Shown: piece after piece, positions 44,094 through 53,994 of the stretch
Layout of the letters: each line of letters starts with the position of its first letter
How positions within the stretch are numbered: position 1 is the stretch's first letter
Source: Mesobacillus subterraneus
GTDB taxonomy: Bacteria; Bacillota; Bacilli; Bacillales; Cytobacillaceae
Assembly: GCF_003937825.1 (NCBI RefSeq)
Contig: NZ_RSFW01000017.1
Span: forward strand, 124,001 to 188,000
Direction of reading: 5' to 3'
DNA length: 64,000 nucleotides
Made by a program: the position numbers and the translations under genes
Notes under the pieces: generated by a model
The model's database searches: none
What the model was told of the DNA's origin: nothing
What the model saw: the letters and a program-made list of their open reading frames with translations, nothing else

Positions 44094-44188
44094 TTTTCAT
44101 ATCTCCTATACTTTTTTCATTAATTTTATAGACTTGCCCTGTTTTTGTATAGGTAATTTATTCATTGATAAAGCACCTTTCTTACAAA

Positions 44189-44740
44189 ATGTCCGAAGTT
44201 GGCAGGACTTCGGACAAAATCAGGTGCAGGAGCACTGAAAATGTCCGAAGTTGACAGGACTTCGGACAAAATCCGGTGGTGAAGCCGTGAAAATGTCCGA
44301 AGTTGATAGGTCTTCGGACAAAATCCGGTGGTGAAGCCGTGAAAATGTCCGAAGTTGGCAGGACTTCGGACAAAATTCTGTGCAGGAACAGTGAAAATGT
44401 CCGAAGTTGATAGGACTTCGGACAAAATCCGTGGGAGAAGCCGTGAAAATGTCCGAAGTTGGCAGGACTTCGGACAAAATTCTGTGCAGGAACAGTGAAA
44501 ATGTCCGAAGTTGATAGGACTTCGGACAAAATCCGTGGGAGAAGCAGTGAAAATGTCCGAAGTTGGCAGGACTTCGGACAAAATCCGGTGCAGGAACAGT
44601 GAAAATGTCCGAAGTTGATAGGACTTCGGACAAAATCCGTGGGAGAAGCAGTGAAAATGTCCGAAGTTGGTAGGACTTCGGACAAAATCAGGTGCAGGAG
44701 CTGTGAAAATGGCCGAAGATGGCAGGGCTTCGTACAATAT
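44189..44740. repeat. Eleven-unit 52-nt tandem hairpin array
   Basis: Units start with GTCCGAAGT at 44191, 44243, 44295, 44347, 44399, 44451, 44503, 44555, 44607 and 44659, exactly 52 nt apart, with a degenerate eleventh at 44711. Each has a perfect 9-bp stem GTCCGAAGT/ACTTCGGAC, a 7-nt loop (TGGCAGG or TGATAGG), and a 27-nt linker. Linkers and loops alternate in a two-unit (104-nt) pattern from the fourth unit on. Linkers are themselves repeated, so this is not CRISPR. Reading frames across it are by-products of the repeat. Confidence 0.95.
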
Positions 44741-44782
44741 CAGGTGGAGAAGCCGTAGAAACTGATACGGAATTACTTATGT

Positions 44783-44816
44783 TATACGAAAAGCAGCAAT
44801 CAATGTGAAAACAGCC
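44783..44816 (+). repeat. Dispersed intergenic repeat, copy B
   Basis: Matches 17197-17230 at 30 of 34 positions and, like copy A, sits just before a terminator hairpin. Confidence 0.6.
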
Positions 44817-44819
44817 AAA

Positions 44820-44856
44820 CAAAAAGATGAAACCTGGCTGGTTCCATCCTTTTTTA
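44820..44856 (-). terminator. Intrinsic terminator of the acyl-CoA synthetase gene
   Basis: GATGGAACC and GGTTTCATC (44826-44848) form the stem; A/T tracts lie on both sides. Confidence 0.8.
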
Positions 44857-44861
44857 TTTTT

Positions 44862-46511
44862 TTACACTCTCTTTAGATTTTCTGCGGCTTCCATTGCCTG
44901 CTCACGAAGCTTGAATTTCTGGATTTTCCCAGAAGCTGTCATTGGGTAGCTGTTTGTAAATTCGATGTATCTAGGAATCTTGTGTTTTGAAATTTTTCCT
45001 TTGCAGTACTCTTTGATTTCATCGGCTGTTGCGGACACGCTGTCTTTCAAAATGATCCATGCCATTACTTCCTCACCATATACACTATCAGGGATGCCAA
45101 CTACCTGGACATCGAGCACTTTCGGATGTTTATACAGGAATTCCTCGATTTCACGGGGGTAGATGTTTTCTCCTCCTCTGATGATCATGTCTTTTAGTCG
45201 TCCGGTTACCCTGCAATAGCCGTTTTCATCCATGACGGCAAGGTCTCCGGTATGCAGCCATCCTTCTTCATCAATGGCTTCCTTGGTCGCATCCGGGTTT
45301 TTATAGTACCCTTCCATAACGTGATACCCACGTGTACAGAGCTCTCCCTGCTCGCCACGGGGTACTTCATCCATCGTCCCTGGCTTGACAATTTTCACTT
45401 CTACATGAGGCAGAGCCTTTCCGACTGTTTCTACCCTTAACTCAAGCGGGTCATTCGTTCTTGTTTGCGTGATGACTGGAGATGATTCGGTCTGGCCGTA
45501 TGCAATGGTTATTTCTGTGGCACCCATCTTCTCATTAACAGCTTTCATGACTTCGATTGGGCAATTGGAGCCGGCCATGATTCCAGTTCTTAAAGAGGAA
45601 AGGTCGTATTTCACAAATTCAGGATCATTCAGCTCGGCGATAAACATCGTTGGGACTCCATGGAGCGCTGTACATTTCTCTTTTTCCACTGTTTCCAGAA
45701 CCGCCCTTGGGCTGAATTCTTGAACAGGAACCATTGTGGCTCCTACTGTCGCGCATGCTAGGGTACCCATGACACAACCGAAGCAATGAAAAAACGGCAC
45801 AGGAATGCACAGTCTGTCTTGATGAGTCAGTTTCATTGCAGATGCAACATTATATGCGTTGTTGACAATATTGCTGTGAGTCAGCATGACGCCTTTTGGG
45901 AAACCTGTCGTACCGGAAGTATATTGCATATTGATGACTTCATCTGAATTTAGAGTCGCCAGACGTTGATTCAATTCCTCTTCAGTGACACCATCCGCCA
46001 TATCCATAATATCCTGCCAGCTGAAGATCCCAGGGAAGCGTTTTTTACCCATGACAATGACATTCTTAAGGAATGGAAGCTTGCTGCTCGCCAGTTTGCC
46101 AGGTTCACTTGTTTTCAGCTCAGGTACGATTTCATACAACATCTCAATGTACGACGCGTCCTTGAACTGTTCCAACAGAATTATGGTAGTGGAATCAGAC
46201 TGTTTTAAAAGATACTCCAATTCCGCGGTCCGATAATTTGTGTTCACAGTCACGAGGACAGCACCCATTTTCCCCGAGGCGAATTGGCTGATGACCCACT
46301 CAGGAGTATTGGAGGACCAGGCAGCTAGATGCTCCCCTTTTTTTACACCAAGCTTCATGAATCCCCTTGCTGCTTTGCGGCAAAGTTTATTGAATTCTTC
46401 ATAATTCATCCTGAGATCCCTATCTGCATAGACCAGTGCTTCATGGTTGGGATATTCCTTAGCTTGTACTTCTAATAACTCACCGATCGTGTATGGCAGC
46501 AACTTTTCCAT
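44862..46511 (-). CDS. yngI: Acyl-CoA synthetase (AMP-binding), YngI-like
   Basis: 549 aa, the length remembered for B. subtilis YngI. The P-loop motif is MQYTSGTTGFPKGVMLTH, followed by IAYGQTESSP, the adenylation Asp in GWLHTGDLAVMD and the catalytic Lys near the end (MTASGKIQKFKLRE). It activates a medium- or long-chain fatty or branched acid to acyl-CoA for degradation. It is not followed by other yng genes here. A cre-like site lies just upstream. Confidence 0.88.
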   Translation of the reverse strand: MEKLLPYTIGELLEVQAKEYPNHEALVYADRDLRMNYEEFNKLCRKAARGFMKLGVKKGEHLAAWSSNTPEWVISQFASGKMGAVLVTVNTNYRTAELEYLLKQSDSTTIILLEQFKDASYIEMLYEIVPELKTSEPGKLASSKLPFLKNVIVMGKKRFPGIFSWQDIMDMADGVTEEELNQRLATLNSDEVINMQYTSGTTGFPKGVMLTHSNIVNNAYNVASAMKLTHQDRLCIPVPFFHCFGCVMGTLACATVGATMVPVQEFSPRAVLETVEKEKCTALHGVPTMFIAELNDPEFVKYDLSSLRTGIMAGSNCPIEVMKAVNEKMGATEITIAYGQTESSPVITQTRTNDPLELRVETVGKALPHVEVKIVKPGTMDEVPRGEQGELCTRGYHVMEGYYKNPDATKEAIDEEGWLHTGDLAVMDENGYCRVTGRLKDMIIRGGENIYPREIEEFLYKHPKVLDVQVVGIPDSVYGEEVMAWIILKDSVSATADEIKEYCKGKISKHKIPRYIEFTNSYPMTASGKIQKFKLREQAMEAAENLKRV

Positions 46512-46532
46512 CTATTTCCCTCCTCTAAAAAT

Positions 46533-46548
46533 ATGTAAGCGTTTACCC
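46533..46548. promoter_or_regulatory. cre-like site upstream of the acyl-CoA synthetase gene
   Basis: ATGTAAGCGTTTACCC matches the CcpA cre consensus at 14 of 16 positions, with an intact central CG. It lies 21-37 nt before the start codon, a typical repression position for fatty acid degradation genes. Confidence 0.5.
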
Positions 46549-46646
46549 ATTACTATATCACCTATGTTTGAATATTCAATATTTTAAAAATATATTCCTT
46601 CCTTTTTCCTAAAAAAAATACAAAAAACAGAAAGTCTCCTCCCTGT

Positions 46647-47216
46647 TTACTTGTCGTGCCACATATATACTTTTCCTGTTTCCCTGGTTACAATCGTGAT
46701 GGCTATGCTGGCTCTGTGCCCAGCTGCGATAACGGATTGGCTTGGAATACCTGCGAGCAAACTTGTAATATACAAGTTTGACAGGTGTGTGGATCCGTCT
46801 GCTTCTATTCCCAATACTTTTTTAATTTTTCCACTTGGAACCTTTTCGTTTACTGTCAGTTCAAAGCCCAGACGTTCTAACAATCCAGTCTGCAGATTCG
46901 TCGCAATGATAATATATTTTGTATTTAGCTCGGTTCCGTCTGTTAAAATGACTGAATAGCCATTATCCTTGTGTATAATCGCCTCCGCGGCACCCTCAAC
47001 CCATTGGGTTCCAGCAGCGACAGCCTGTTTTTTCATAGTTTCCAGGAGGCCTGAACCGCTGATTTCTTTTATTCCTGGATAATTATAAAGCTTCGAAACC
47101 TGGTTGATTTGGGATTTACCTGAATTAATGATGGTTGTCTTCAATCCACCTTAAGCAGTATAGATTGCGGCTGAACTCCCTGATATCCCGCCGCCTATCA
47201 CTAAAACATCCAGCAT
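46647..47216 (-). pseudogene. NAD(P)/FAD-dependent oxidoreductase, nonsense-interrupted
   Basis: A 189-codon thioredoxin-reductase-like frame starting at ATG 47216 (GGGGGAA upstream). The N-terminus MLDVLVIGGGISGSSAAIY is an FAD-binding Rossmann motif. Codon 22 is TAA (47153-47151), after which the frame continues as GGLKTTIINSGKSQINQ with normal flavoprotein sequence to 46647. TAA cannot be read as Sec or Pyl, so this is a fresh pseudogene or a sequencing error. The downstream ORF alone lacks the FAD-binding glycines. Confidence 0.75.
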
Positions 47217-47529
47217 TGCGCTTCCCCCTGTTTCATATGTAATCCCTCTATTTAAAGAGGAATTTAGAATAATTTAGAAATTTAGAAATCAGATAAATGA
47301 CTCCTGCCAGGAGCCATACGTACGTGGCTGGTCATATAGGAGGAAACCCGGAAAATTCCCCCTGGCTCTCATCACCTTTACGCTTTGATCCGATTCCTCA
47401 GGAGCCTCCTGAACAGTTCTTATTTTTTCTTTCCTCTTCCAACCTGCTCACCTCACATAAAGATTAGAATAAATAACACACTGATGCCTGTCGTTCCATT
47501 TTGAGAAAACCATTCAAATAATCTTATGG
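47217..47529. other. Intergenic region, no gene seen
   Basis: About 310 nt upstream of the broken flavoprotein gene. It includes a CTCCTGCCAGGAG palindrome near 47307, and TTAGAA repeats near 47260. No credible reading frame with ribosome site. Confidence 0.4.
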
Positions 47530-47562
47530 AAAAAGAGGAAAGCAAAGCTCTCCTCTTTTTTT
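47530..47562 (-). terminator. Intrinsic terminator of the persulfide dioxygenase gene
   Basis: AAAGAGGA-AGC and GCT-TCCTCTTT arms form a stem followed by a T-tract on each strand. Confidence 0.8.
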
Positions 47563-47571
47563 TACTTTTAC

Positions 47572-48705
47572 TTAGTGTGCGTGGTGGACAGCACAGCGGT
47601 TTGGCCCAATTTCAAGCTCCATCGCTTCGTCTGCTGTCACTTCTTTTACACCGCGGTTGATTGCTACGATATCTTCAAAGTTAGGTGGTGTATCGCTTGA
47701 TGCAGATTGAGCAACATGGTCGACAAACTCTTCAATCGTTTTGCCTTCCATCATCTCGTTTTGTTTTCTGATTAAGCCTAATTGGCTTCCAATGAACCCT
47801 TCAGCATTCACTTCATCGTCAAAGGCTGCATAGTGTCCTGGCAGGACAATGACATCATCAGCAATCTGGGATACTTTGCTATAAACTGTGTCATAAAGAT
47901 CTTTTGCCCACTCTGCTGCTTTTCCCCCAAGGTCTGGGCGGCCAAGTCCATTGACAAAGATCGTGTCACCGGAGAACAGAAGTTTGTTGTTCACGAAGAA
48001 AGAAACACTGCCAGGGGTATGTCCTGGTGTCTTAACTGCCAAAACTTCCAGTGTAATGTTCTCAAATGCAATTTTATCATGCTCTTCAAGCGCTTCAAAG
48101 TCAAACACTGCGCCTTCACTCTTCATCAAGTAATATTTAGCACCAGTTAGATCCGCAAGGTGCTTGCCACCTGATAGGTGATCGGCGTGAAGGTGAGAAT
48201 CAACAATATGAGTGATTTTCACATTTTCTTTTTCTGCGACAGCCATATAGCGGTCTGTGAATCGGGAAGGATCGACAACCAGTGCTTCGTTTTCAGAGAG
48301 GACCATATAGGATAAGCAGCCCTTTCCTACACGAATGAATTGGAGAACCTTAATTTTGTCATCATTATAGACTTCCACTGGATATAAGTATTCACTCCAT
48401 GATTTCATCCCGCCTGAAAGATAAGAAACTTCAAAACCAGCGTCAGAAAGCATTTCTGCCACCATTACTGATGATCCTTCCTTGGCACAAATTACGACGA
48501 TGTCTTTATCCTTTGGAAGCTGATCAACGATTTCCTCCACTCCATCAATCAAATCGAAATAAGGGATGTTCAAATACTCGATGTTTTCCCCTTCTACCTT
48601 CCAGTCTTCAAAATCCTTGACGTTCCGGACATCAAAAATAAAAAATTCCTTTTTATTTACTACCCACTCATTTAATTTTTCAGCTGTAATAGCTTGCATT
48701 CCCAT
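47572..48705 (-). CDS. Rhodanese-persulfide dioxygenase fusion
   Basis: 377 aa from ATG 48705 with GGGAGG 7 nt upstream. Residues ~5-105 form a rhodanese domain with the active-site loop VICAKEGSS. Residues ~120-360 form a metallo-beta-lactamase domain with HLHADHLSGG, TPGHTPGSVSFF, FSGDTIF and LPGHYAAF, the ETHE1-type persulfide dioxygenase pattern. The protein should oxidise glutathione- or bacillithiol-persulfide and transfer sulfane sulfur, detoxifying H2S. The order (rhodanese first) is the reverse of S. aureus CstB as remembered. A CstR-like operator overlaps its promoter. Confidence 0.87.
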   Translation of the reverse strand: MGMQAITAEKLNEWVVNKKEFFIFDVRNVKDFEDWKVEGENIEYLNIPYFDLIDGVEEIVDQLPKDKDIVVICAKEGSSVMVAEMLSDAGFEVSYLSGGMKSWSEYLYPVEVYNDDKIKVLQFIRVGKGCLSYMVLSENEALVVDPSRFTDRYMAVAEKENVKITHIVDSHLHADHLSGGKHLADLTGAKYYLMKSEGAVFDFEALEEHDKIAFENITLEVLAVKTPGHTPGSVSFFVNNKLLFSGDTIFVNGLGRPDLGGKAAEWAKDLYDTVYSKVSQIADDVIVLPGHYAAFDDEVNAEGFIGSQLGLIRKQNEMMEGKTIEEFVDHVAQSASSDTPPNFEDIVAINRGVKEVTADEAMELEIGPNRCAVHHAH

Positions 48706-48755
48706 TATAATTCCTCCCATGATTTGAATAATTGAGTACCCTAATCCCCATTAAG

Positions 48756-48800
48756 ATACCCTTGTGGGTATATAATATAACGTGGTCGTATTAAATGCAA
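48756..48800 (-). promoter_or_regulatory. Promoter with CstR/CsoR-type operator
   Basis: On the minus strand TTGCAT (48800-48795) and TATTAT (48777-48772) are 17 bp apart. ATACCC-ACAA-GGGTAT (48771-48756) directly follows the -10, covering the transcription start. Perfect ATACCC/GGGTAT arms match operators of persulfide-sensing CstR and copper-sensing CsoR repressors. The gene content (persulfide dioxygenase) points to CstR. Confidence 0.7.
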
Positions 48801-48946
48801 GCTTTTTTTGTTTAATAATGTGCATATGGTGTTTTTCTTAAATGCTTAAAAACTGAAGTATCCAAGGTCTTAATTTCATAATAGTCAATAAGAAAAAATT
48901 GTTAAAAAAAATTCGCCATAATGGGTTTTCAAATCGTTCATAAACA

Positions 48947-48978
48947 TTTACAATGAATGAAACTATACAATATAGTTT
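48947..48978 (+). promoter_or_regulatory. Promoter with overlapping palindrome before the sda-like gene
   Basis: TTTACA (48947-48952) and TATAGT (48971-48976) are 18 bp apart. AAACTATA-CAA-TATAGTTT (48960-48978), a perfect 8-bp dyad, overlaps the -10, suggesting a repressor site. Confidence 0.45.
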
Positions 48979-49014
48979 GAAAATTCAATCCATTCTTGCC
49001 GAGGAGGAATGCAA

Positions 49015-49149
49015 ATGAAAATTATGAGCAATGAACAGTTGGTGGTCTCGTATCGTGATGCATTAAAGTCGGAAAATGATAAAGAATGGGCAAAGGTTTT
49101 AAAAACCGAAATTACTAAAAGAGGACTCAAGCCATTTAAAAACCGCTAA
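49015..49149 (+). CDS. sda: Sda-like sporulation histidine kinase inhibitor
   Basis: 44 aa (MKIMSNEQLVVSYRDAL...) from ATG 49015, with GAGGAGG upstream. The pattern SNEQLVVSYRDALKSENDKEWAKVL and EITKRGL fits the two-helix Sda family (about 46 aa in B. subtilis), although the residues differ in detail. Sda binds KinA-type kinases and blocks phosphorylation of Spo0F when replication is impaired. No DnaA box was seen upstream, so the DNA-damage/replication link is unproven for this copy. Confidence 0.65.
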   Translation: MKIMSNEQLVVSYRDALKSENDKEWAKVLKTEITKRGLKPFKNR

Positions 49150-49169
49150 TCGACATTTGAATTCTGGTA

Positions 49170-49204
49170 AAAAAATGCACTGCCACATGGCAGTGCATTT
49201 TTAT
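49170..49204. terminator. Bidirectional intrinsic terminator
   Basis: AAATGCACTGCCA pairs with TGGCAGTGCATTT around CA, with A and T tracts. Shared by the sda-like gene and odhB. Confidence 0.93.
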
Positions 49205-49206
49205 GT

Positions 49207-50499
49207 TTATCCTTGGAGCAGCAATGATTCCGGATCTTCCATCAGTTCTTTGATCCTCTTCAGGAAGGTGACTGCTTCTTTACCGTCGACAATACGATGG
49301 TCATATGAAAGCGCAATATACATCATTGGTCTGTTCTCCATCCGTTCCTTGTCGATTGCTACCGGGCGAAGCTGGATGGTATGCATTCCAAGAATTCCAA
49401 CTTGAGGCCCGTTGATAATCGGGGTGGATAATAATGAGCCAAACACGCCGCCATTTGTAATCGTAAAGCTGCCGCCTTGTAAGTCCTTAAGAGAAAGCTT
49501 ATTTGTACGTGCTTTTTCAGCGAGATCATTAATATCTTTTTCGATTTCGGCGAAATTCTTCCTGTCTGCATCCCTAATTACTGGTACAACCAGCCCTTCA
49601 TCTGCAGCCACAGCCACTCCAATGTCATAGAACTTCTTAAGGACGATTTCATCCCCCTGAATTTCTGCATTCAAGTATGGAGTTTTCTTTAACGCTGCCA
49701 CTACAGCTTTGGTAAAGAATGACATGAACCCTAAACGCACATCATTTTCTTCGTAAAAACGGTCCTTCCATTTCTTTCGCAATTCCATAACAGCAGTCAT
49801 ATCCACCTCATTGAATGTTGTCAGCATTGCCGCAGTCTGCTGGACCTCTACCAGTCTATTCGCAATCGTCTGGCGCCTTCTTGACATCTTGATTCTTTCT
49901 ATCCTGCTGTCATCCTCTGATTTTACAGCTGGAGCTGACTTGACTGGTTCTTTTGGTTGAACAGGCTGATTCTTTCTCTGGTCAGGAGAAAATGATTCAA
50001 CATCTTGCTTCCTTACTCTACCCAGGGGATCCTGAGAAGCCACCTGGCTCAAATCGATGCCCTTTTCCCTGGCCAGTTTTCGGGCTGCCGGGGAAGCGAT
50101 GACACGCTCATGGGAACTCTCGTATTTTTCAGAAACAGCTTGAGTTTCGGTTTCTTGGCCGGTGCCCTTTACCTGCTCTACGGTTTCATCAGGAGACTCA
50201 GCCATCCTTCCTTGTTCTGCAGCAGCATTTCCACCATTTCCATTTTCGCTGCTTCCCGCACTTCCTTGTTCACCTACAACAGCAATGGCTTCCCCAACCT
50301 TGACTGTATCACCTTCTTCAGCGAGGAGTTCAGTCAGTACTCCATCATAGTCAGAAATAATCTCGACATTGACCTTGTCTGTCTCAAGCTCAACGATATA
50401 TTCACCCTTTTGGACTGTGTCACCCTTTTTTTTCAGCCATTGGGCAATGGTCCCTTCGGTTATTGATTCAGCCAGTTCAGGAACTTTAATCTCTGCCAT
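49207..50499 (-). CDS. odhB: 2-oxoglutarate dehydrogenase E2, dihydrolipoyl succinyltransferase
   Basis: 430 aa. The lipoyl domain has the [11 protein letters not shown] lysine; a disordered linker and the E3-binding domain ([19 protein letters not shown]) follow. The catalytic domain ends [13 protein letters not shown] with the HxxxD motif. It transfers succinyl groups to CoA in the TCA cycle. It is the second gene of odhAB, 13 nt after odhA. The linker is somewhat longer than in B. subtilis (about 417 aa total). Confidence 0.96.
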   Translation of the reverse strand: MAEIKVPELAESITEGTIAQWLKKKGDTVQKGEYIVELETDKVNVEIISDYDGVLTELLAEEGDTVKVGEAIAVVGEQGSAGSSENGNGGNAAAEQGRMAESPDETVEQVKGTGQETETQAVSEKYESSHERVIASPAARKLAREKGIDLSQVASQDPLGRVRKQDVESFSPDQRKNQPVQPKEPVKSAPAVKSEDDSRIERIKMSRRRQTIANRLVEVQQTAAMLTTFNEVDMTAVMELRKKWKDRFYEENDVRLGFMSFFTKAVVAALKKTPYLNAEIQGDEIVLKKFYDIGVAVAADEGLVVPVIRDADRKNFAEIEKDINDLAEKARTNKLSLKDLQGGSFTITNGGVFGSLLSTPIINGPQVGILGMHTIQLRPVAIDKERMENRPMMYIALSYDHRIVDGKEAVTFLKRIKELMEDPESLLLQG

Positions 50500-50512
50500 T
50501 TTCCATTCCTCC

Positions 50513-53344
50513 TCAGTTATTCCTTGTCAGTGCATCTCTTACAATTCTCGCTTGTTCCAATTTGTGAATGTTTGGATCTCCTTCGGACGGGCTTGAGCGC
50601 CTGCGTCTGCCAATATAGGAAACTTCAAGGCCTTTTGGTGCAGCTTCATTGATCCTAGGCTCTACGAAAGTCCACGCTCCCATATTCTTCGGTTCTTCCT
50701 GTACCCAGACTATTTCTTTTAAATTTGGGAAACGCTCCAATATTTCTTTTAATTTTTCCAGCGGGAAAGGATATATCTCTTCAATCCGCAGCACATGAAG
50801 CCAGTCATGGTGTGCTGAAGCAAGCTGGTCAGCGATATCAATACTTACTTTACCAGTGCAGAGAACAACACGTTCTACCTTTTCAGGCTCCGCCCCTAAT
50901 CCAGGCTGTTCAATAATTGGTTCGAAGCTTCCTTCACTTAACTGACCTGGATCAGCCGCAACTAGCGGATTCCTCAATAGGCTCTTTGGAGTCATTAGTA
51001 CCAGTGGCCTTACAGATTCCTGCTTCAAGATGGCTGCCTGCCTTCTAAGAATATGGAAGTACTGTGCAGCCGAAGAAAGGTTTGCAACCGTCCAGTTGTT
51101 TTCAGCAGCAAGTGTCAAGAATCTTTCCACTCTCCCGCTTGAATGTTCTGGCCCCTGGCCTTCATAGCCATGAGGGAGCAGCATCACAAGTCCAGATTTC
51201 TGTCCCCACTTTGCCCTTCCTGCTGCTACGAACTGATCGAACAATATTTGGGCAGCATTAGCGAAATCCCCATACTGAGCTTCCCACAGTACCAGTGTTT
51301 CTGGTGCAAAAACATTATAGCCATATTCGAAACCGACGACGGCAGCCTCAGATAATGGGCTATTATGAATTGAGAACGAGGCATTCGCATCAGGCAAAAT
51401 ATGAAGCGGAGAAAATTGATTCCCTGTTTCACTGTCATGTAAGACCAGATTCCGTTGTGCGAATGTCCCTCTCTCTGAATCCTGTCCTGTGAGCCTGATT
51501 GGTGTCCCATCTTTAATAATGGAAGCGAACGCTAGAGTTTCGGCGAGACCCCAGTCTATTTTCCCTCCATCTTGCAAAGCTTCTCTTCTTCTCTGGAGGA
51601 TTTTGTCCAATTTACTGAATACCTTAAATCCTTTCGGCCAATTAAGCAGATCTGAATTCAGCTTTCTTAATGTTTCCAATGGCACTCCTGTTTCAATTTG
51701 CGGGATGCCCATCTCAATGACTTCAGGTATATCTGGTTCCCTTTGAATCTCTTTTTCCTTTTTTGGCACTTTTTCATTTGCTTCTGTCAGTCTGGAAGAA
51801 ATCTGGTCATCAATCTCATTCCTGCGTTTTTCGGATAGCACCCCATAATCCGATAGCTTGTTGCCATAGATTGTTTTGACTGTAGGATGCTGGTGGACCA
51901 ACTTATACATTTCGGGATTGGTGGTCATTGGTTCGTCCATCTCGTTATGTCCAAATCGACGATAGCCAATAAGGTCAATGAGGAAGTCCTTCCCGAAGGC
52001 CTCTCTGTATTCGAATGCCAGTTTTGCTGCCATCAAGCATGCCTCAGGATCATCTGCATTCACATGGATAATCGGAATTTCATATCCTTTTGCCAGGTCG
52101 CTTGCATAGCGGGTTGAGCGTGAGTCCAACGATTCAGTCGTGAATCCAATCGTATTATTCGCGATCACATGTATCGTTCCACCAGTTTTATATCCTTGCA
52201 GACGGCTTAAATTAAGGGTCTCTGCTACAATCCCCTGTCCAGGGAATGCGGCATCCCCATGAATCAGAATGGCCATTGCTTTTACAGGGTCATATTCCGC
52301 ATACCCTGGTTCACTTCGTTCGTCCTGGGCAGCGCGTGTAAAACCTTCCACAACTGCTCCGGCAAATTCAAGATGGCTCGGATTATTAGCAAGTGTCAGT
52401 CTCGCATTAGCCGTGGTATCAGATTGGATCTTTCTGTCGATGCCAAGGTGGTACTTTACATCCCCGGTCCAGCCAAAGTTAATGCCGATCGAGCCTTCAG
52501 ATGGTACCAGCTCCTTATTCGGTGCATGCTGGAATTCAGCAAAGATCATTTCATACGGCTTTCTCAATACATGTGCCAATACATTGAGTCTACCACGGTG
52601 TGCCATCCCAATATTGATGGTTTCTACTCCACTGTTTACGGCATTAGCGATCACCTCATCAAGCAGAGGGACCATTGCATCCAAACCTTCAATCGAGAAT
52701 CTTTTCTGGCCTACAAAAGTTCGATGCAAGTATTTTTCAAAGTTTTCGACCTCTGATAAACGCCTGTAAAGACCAATCTTCCTTTCTTCCTCAATCCGGG
52801 AAATCAGCTGGCCTGATTCAACCTTCTGCCTGAGCCAGTCCTTTTCGGCAAATTCATTTACATGATGAAATTCGTAAGCAATGGTATCGCTATATACTTT
52901 TTTAAGGTAATCTAACGCTTCCTTGCCATTTTTAATGGACGCCGGTGCGCTTGGACATACCAGTTCCACCGGCATGGACTTGAGGTCTTCCTCAGTCACC
53001 CCCCACTTATCATGGTTTTCCAGCTGCAAATCCTTAGCCCCTTGCTTCAGAGGGTAAATCTGTGCAGATAAATGGCCGTAAGAACGTATATAGTCTGCAT
53101 ATTTTAATGCAGCTGCGATTTTCTCGGGAGATCCATACCCTCTGTTTGCATCTGGATTCACCACTTTCGTTTCCATCGTATCAACGACATCTACAGGAGA
53201 ATACTGCTCAAAAAATTCTCTGATTTCTGGTTCCACTGATTCTGGGTTTCCCAGGAACTGTTCATATAATTCTTCGACGTACCCCTGGTTGGGCCCGTGG
53301 AATTCCGGCCAGTTTGGCCCTTTGCCCGTAGCTTCCTTACTCAC
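50513..53344 (-). CDS. odhA: 2-oxoglutarate dehydrogenase E1
   Basis: 943 aa, normal for the family. N-terminal [23 protein letters not shown], substrate-binding [17 protein letters not shown], and thiamine diphosphate site [19 protein letters not shown] are all present. It decarboxylates 2-oxoglutarate and passes succinyl groups to OdhB. It is first in the odhAB operon. A 180-nt AT-rich region upstream holds the promoter. Confidence 0.97.
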   Translation of the reverse strand: MSKEATGKGPNWPEFHGPNQGYVEELYEQFLGNPESVEPEIREFFEQYSPVDVVDTMETKVVNPDANRGYGSPEKIAAALKYADYIRSYGHLSAQIYPLKQGAKDLQLENHDKWGVTEEDLKSMPVELVCPSAPASIKNGKEALDYLKKVYSDTIAYEFHHVNEFAEKDWLRQKVESGQLISRIEEERKIGLYRRLSEVENFEKYLHRTFVGQKRFSIEGLDAMVPLLDEVIANAVNSGVETINIGMAHRGRLNVLAHVLRKPYEMIFAEFQHAPNKELVPSEGSIGINFGWTGDVKYHLGIDRKIQSDTTANARLTLANNPSHLEFAGAVVEGFTRAAQDERSEPGYAEYDPVKAMAILIHGDAAFPGQGIVAETLNLSRLQGYKTGGTIHVIANNTIGFTTESLDSRSTRYASDLAKGYEIPIIHVNADDPEACLMAAKLAFEYREAFGKDFLIDLIGYRRFGHNEMDEPMTTNPEMYKLVHQHPTVKTIYGNKLSDYGVLSEKRRNEIDDQISSRLTEANEKVPKKEKEIQREPDIPEVIEMGIPQIETGVPLETLRKLNSDLLNWPKGFKVFSKLDKILQRRREALQDGGKIDWGLAETLAFASIIKDGTPIRLTGQDSERGTFAQRNLVLHDSETGNQFSPLHILPDANASFSIHNSPLSEAAVVGFEYGYNVFAPETLVLWEAQYGDFANAAQILFDQFVAAGRAKWGQKSGLVMLLPHGYEGQGPEHSSGRVERFLTLAAENNWTVANLSSAAQYFHILRRQAAILKQESVRPLVLMTPKSLLRNPLVAADPGQLSEGSFEPIIEQPGLGAEPEKVERVVLCTGKVSIDIADQLASAHHDWLHVLRIEEIYPFPLEKLKEILERFPNLKEIVWVQEEPKNMGAWTFVEPRINEAAPKGLEVSYIGRRRRSSPSEGDPNIHKLEQARIVRDALTRNN

Positions 53345-53576
53345 TGTAAAACCCCCTTGCCAATTCTATTCTGTGCTAATTATTTGTTACCCTGTCGCAC
53401 TCAAATTTAACAATCAATTCAAAGAATAATGATATTATTCTGATTTCAAACGGTTACATATGATATTTTAACATGATATTTTTTAATAACCAAAGGTTTT
53501 GACTATCCGGATAGTGTTAACTCACTTCTCTTGATTTATTATTCCAAAAAAATAAAACCGATTTTTATACACCATA

Positions 53577-53604
53577 AAAAAAAACCGGGGTTCCCGGTTT
53601 TTGA
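53577..53604 (-). terminator. Hairpin terminator
   Basis: AAAACCGGG and CCCGGTTTT (53581-53600) around GTT. It ends the small gene at 53627-53863 (minus strand). Confidence 0.8.
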
Positions 53605-53626
53605 TAAAGCACTTTCTAATCAAGGA

Positions 53627-53863
53627 TTAAAGACTCATCATAGTTACATACATGTTCTTTGGAGCAAAGAAATTGTTTCTTTTTTCAATTTGAGTCGATT
53701 CGATCATCTCACTAGGTTCTACAGGCAATTCCATATGGCCGCATGTAATGCACTTTTGAAAACGGGATCCAGCATTGAATAGATTTACACCGTCGTTTGA
53801 AGTAAAGCCAATATGCTCTTCATGCAGTGAGAAACGATGGTGACAATTCTTTGATTCACGCAT
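53627..53863 (-). CDS. Small hypothetical protein with a CxxC motif
   Basis: 78 aa from ATG 53863, with AGGAGG upstream. Contains NCHHRFSLHEEH, then FQKCITCGHMELPVEP, so one CxxC plus Cys/His residues could bind zinc. The C-terminus is polar and Met-rich. Single gene; no family recognised. Confidence 0.6.
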   Translation of the reverse strand: MRESKNCHHRFSLHEEHIGFTSNDGVNLFNAGSRFQKCITCGHMELPVEPSEMIESTQIEKRNNFFAPKNMYVTMMSL

Positions 53864-53940
53864 ACTTCATCCTCCTGTTTCATTGTTCATACTAATTATA
53901 TATTAAAAAATTCCGAATTTTCAGTGACAAATATCATAAA

Positions 53941-53972
53941 AAGAGGGAAGGCCTTAAATTGCCTTCCCTTTT
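53941..53972 (-). terminator. Intrinsic terminator of selU
   Basis: GGGAAGGC (53945-53952) pairs with GCCTTCCC (53961-53968), with T-tract on the minus strand. Confidence 0.85.
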
Positions 53973-53994
53973 CAATTCCCGGCTCTTCATGATA

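Noticed and set aside
44162-44737. Long minus-strand reading frames encoding repeats such as SEVLPTSDIF
   Set aside because: They are open in all three frames because a stop-free 52-nt unit is repeated; 52 is not a multiple of 3, and there is no ribosome site. They are by-products of the hairpin array.
44189-44740. CRISPR array
   Set aside because: The intervals between the palindromes are themselves repeated and alternate in pairs, there are no unique spacers, and no cas genes are in the window.
47151-47153. TAA in the flavoprotein gene as a recoding site
   Set aside because: TAA is not used for Sec or Pyl, there is no frameshift signal or SECIS-like structure, and the site falls in an ordinary loop after the FAD motif.
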